From Acidobacteriota bacterium (GTDB lineage: Bacteria; Acidobacteriota; Terriglobia; Terriglobales; Acidobacteriaceae): DNA of 64,000 nucleotides. The notes under the pieces are model-generated. The model worked only from the letters and a program-made list of their open reading frames with translations. It did not search any database and was not told the origin of the DNA. The translations under genes were made by a program, and so were the position numbers. The DNA is taken from positions 744,001 to 808,000 of the forward strand of contig JAFDVP010000007.1 of assembly GCA_018268895.1 (NCBI GenBank), given 5' to 3'. Shown in pieces: positions 62,642 to 64,000 of the stretch (positions are counted from its first letter, which is position 1; the number at the start of each line of letters is the position of its first letter).

Positions 62642-64000
62642 ATGAAAGAGTCCTTGTGCGGGCGGCGACGGGTTGCCGCCCTGCTTGGTGGAGTATTTGT
62701 CGTGGCGTGCTGCGGCTTTGCTGCGGCCCAAAGCAAGCCCGGCCTGGGGCCGAATGTCCTGGTGTTTACGCCGAAGACGCCTGCGGCGGAGATGCAGGCT
62801 GCGATCGACAAGGTGTACGAGGCGGAGCATCGTGCCGAGTTCGGCAACGAACGTTATGCGCTGCTGTTTCTGCCGGGTGAGTACAAGGTCGATGTTCCGG
62901 TAGGTTTCTACACGCAGGTGCTGGGGTTGGGTGCGACTCCCGATGCTGTTCACATTACGGGCAACGTGCACAGCGATGCCGCGTTTAAGAACGACAATGC
63001 GACGACGACGTTCTGGCGGGCGATGGAGGGGTTCTCGGTGACCCCGGTTGGCGGCCCGGCGGAGGGCCTGATGCAGTGGGCGGTCTCACAGGCGGCCCCG
63101 TTCCGGCGCATGCATGTGAAGGGCGACATTGTGCTGAACCAGAAGCACGGCTGGTCGAGCGGCGGCTGGATGTCGGACACGGTGGTGGACGGCAATGTGA
63201 ACTCGGGTACGCAGCAGCAGTGGATCTCGCGCAACAGCGAGTGGGGAAGCTGGAAGGGCTCGAACTGGAACATGGTCTTCGTCGGCGTGCCGAAGATGCC
63301 GGAGGGCGAGTGGCCGCAGCCTCCTTATACGAAGGTGGCCACGACGCCGGTGGTGCGGGAGAAGCCGTTCCTTGTGGTCGATGCGAAGGGCGGTTACGGC
63401 GTGCGCGTGCCTTCCCTGCGAACGAATAGCGTTGGCGTGACGTGGCGTGGGGGCGAGACGCCAGGAAAGACCATCTCGCTGGCAAAGTTCTACGTTGCAA
63501 AGCCGAGCGATTCAGCAGAGGCGATCAACGCGCAACTGGCGAAGGGCAAGAACCTGCTGCTGACGCCGGGGATCTACGAGCTGACGGATGCGATCAAGGT
63601 GACGAAGCCGGGGACGATCGTGATGGGTCTGGGGTTTGCGACGCTGAAGCCGGTGAAGGGAACGGCTGCGATGACGGTGGCCGACGTCGACGGCGTGACG
63701 GTGGAGAGTCTGCTCTTCGACGCGGGCGAGACGGAGTCGCCGGTGCTGCTGGAGGTTGGGGCTGAAGGCTCGAAGGCGCGGCACGGGAAGAACCCAACGC
63801 TGCTGGCGGATGTGTTCTTCCGCGTGGGCGGGGCGGACGTGGGCAAGGCGAAGGTGTCGCTCGCGGTGAACTCGAGCGACATGATCGTCGACCACACGTG
63901 GATATGGCGCGCCGATCATGGCAAGGGAGTCGGCTGGACAAGCAACACGGGCGCGAATGGCATTGTCGTCGCGGGCGACGATGTGACGGCGTATGGGCTG
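62642..64000 (+). CDS. secreted parallel beta-helix protein (3' end outside window)
   Basis: Partial, 453 codons open to the window edge; ATG 62642 with GGAAGAG upstream. Signal peptide with Cys-Cys-Gly (VFVVACCGFAAAQ). NVLVFTPKTPAAEMQAAIDK then RYALLFLPGEYKV and YTQVLGLG, later SGTQQQWISRNSEWGSWKGS and WNMVFVGV: the pattern of right-handed beta-helix proteins (pectate lyase-3/GH55-like). Relatives are sometimes labelled adenylyl cyclase or coagulation-factor domain without basis in this region. Probably a carbohydrate-active protein. Confidence 0.72.
   Translation, partial: MKESLCGRRRVAALLGGVFVVACCGFAAAQSKPGLGPNVLVFTPKTPAAEMQAAIDKVYEAEHRAEFGNERYALLFLPGEYKVDVPVGFYTQVLGLGATPDAVHITGNVHSDAAFKNDNATTTFWRAMEGFSVTPVGGPAEGLMQWAVSQAAPFRRMHVKGDIVLNQKHGWSSGGWMSDTVVDGNVNSGTQQQWISRNSEWGSWKGSNWNMVFVGVPKMPEGEWPQPPYTKVATTPVVREKPFLVVDAKGGYGVRVPSLRTNSVGVTWRGGETPGKTISLAKFYVAKPSDSAEAINAQLAKGKNLLLTPGIYELTDAIKVTKPGTIVMGLGFATLKPVKGTAAMTVADVDGVTVESLLFDAGETESPVLLEVGAEGSKARHGKNPTLLADVFFRVGGADVGKAKVSLAVNSSDMIVDHTWIWRADHGKGVGWTSNTGANGIVVAGDDVTAYGL

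Overview
The window looks like chromosome of a soil acidobacterium of the class Terriglobia (Granulicella / Edaphobacter / Terriglobus type). This is inferred from high GC, a Gram-negative outer membrane (bamA, lptD), a secreted plant-polymer hydrolase repertoire (GH28, GH43, a probable GH79, a DUF1080 protein, a beta-helix protein), a PEP-CTERM protein, and a dense population of short palindromic intergenic repeats. No rRNA, recognisable tRNA, CRISPR array, prophage or transposase gene was seen.

Layout. 0-9.7 kb: an APH-fold kinase, a secreted DUF1080 protein, a short mercury island (merR divergent from merT-merP-GDCCVxC gene, with a textbook MerR operator but no merA), an FmdE-type protein, a MarC membrane protein, an MDR oxidoreductase, a bactofilin with a strong terminator, a DUF2752/GYF-domain pair and a methyltransferase. 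9.8-12.4 kb: a 256-bp element bounded by 19-bp perfect inverted repeats, then a Tat-exported GH28 with a GntR/FadR-like palindrome just upstream, divergent from a Tat-type cupin. 12.4-21.3 kb: a complete high-affinity potassium uptake locus on the minus strand (kdpD sensor half, kdpE, a DinB-like gene, a small ORF, kdpF, A, B, C). KdpD is split: the histidine-kinase half is a separate gene on the plus strand, starting 3 bp from the sensor half. 21.3-29 kb: a TfoX-N protein, an OPT transporter with an in-frame repeat insertion, ComF, an HNH nuclease and a PabB-PabC fusion. 28.8-32.9 kb: a DUF1338/HglS-type 2-oxoadipate dioxygenase followed by a D-2-hydroxyglutarate dehydrogenase-like FAD/Fe-S protein, which together suggest 2-oxoadipate to 2-oxoglutarate conversion. 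33-41.5 kb: a GH13-fold protein lacking catalytic residues, DUF5995, a membrane protein, frr, a DUF4440 protein, a TMEM175-type channel, a molybdopterin oxidoreductase and a threonine-dehydratase-like enzyme. 41.5-49 kb: bamA, an RDD protein and lptD. 49-57 kb: dnaG and rpoD, separated by 4.3 kb holding a flippase, a GH79-like enzyme, an orphan AbrB-type antitoxin, a small Zn-ribbon protein and a 117-nt structured-RNA candidate just before rpoD. 57-64 kb: a secreted TonB-C-like protein, a ParDE pair, an omega-like small protein, DUF3291, a PEP-CTERM protein, GH43 and the 5' part of a beta-helix gene that runs off the end.

Several families of short hairpin repeats are scattered through the window. 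In two of them conserved flanks surround a central stem whose sequence changes while its pairing is kept. One copy lies inside a coding sequence (OPT transporter) and one inside an operon (kdpB-kdpC gap). Several annotated-looking start codons upstream of genes (pabB, dnaG, kdpC, the 57-kb secreted protein) would be repeat-derived, so downstream starts were chosen there.
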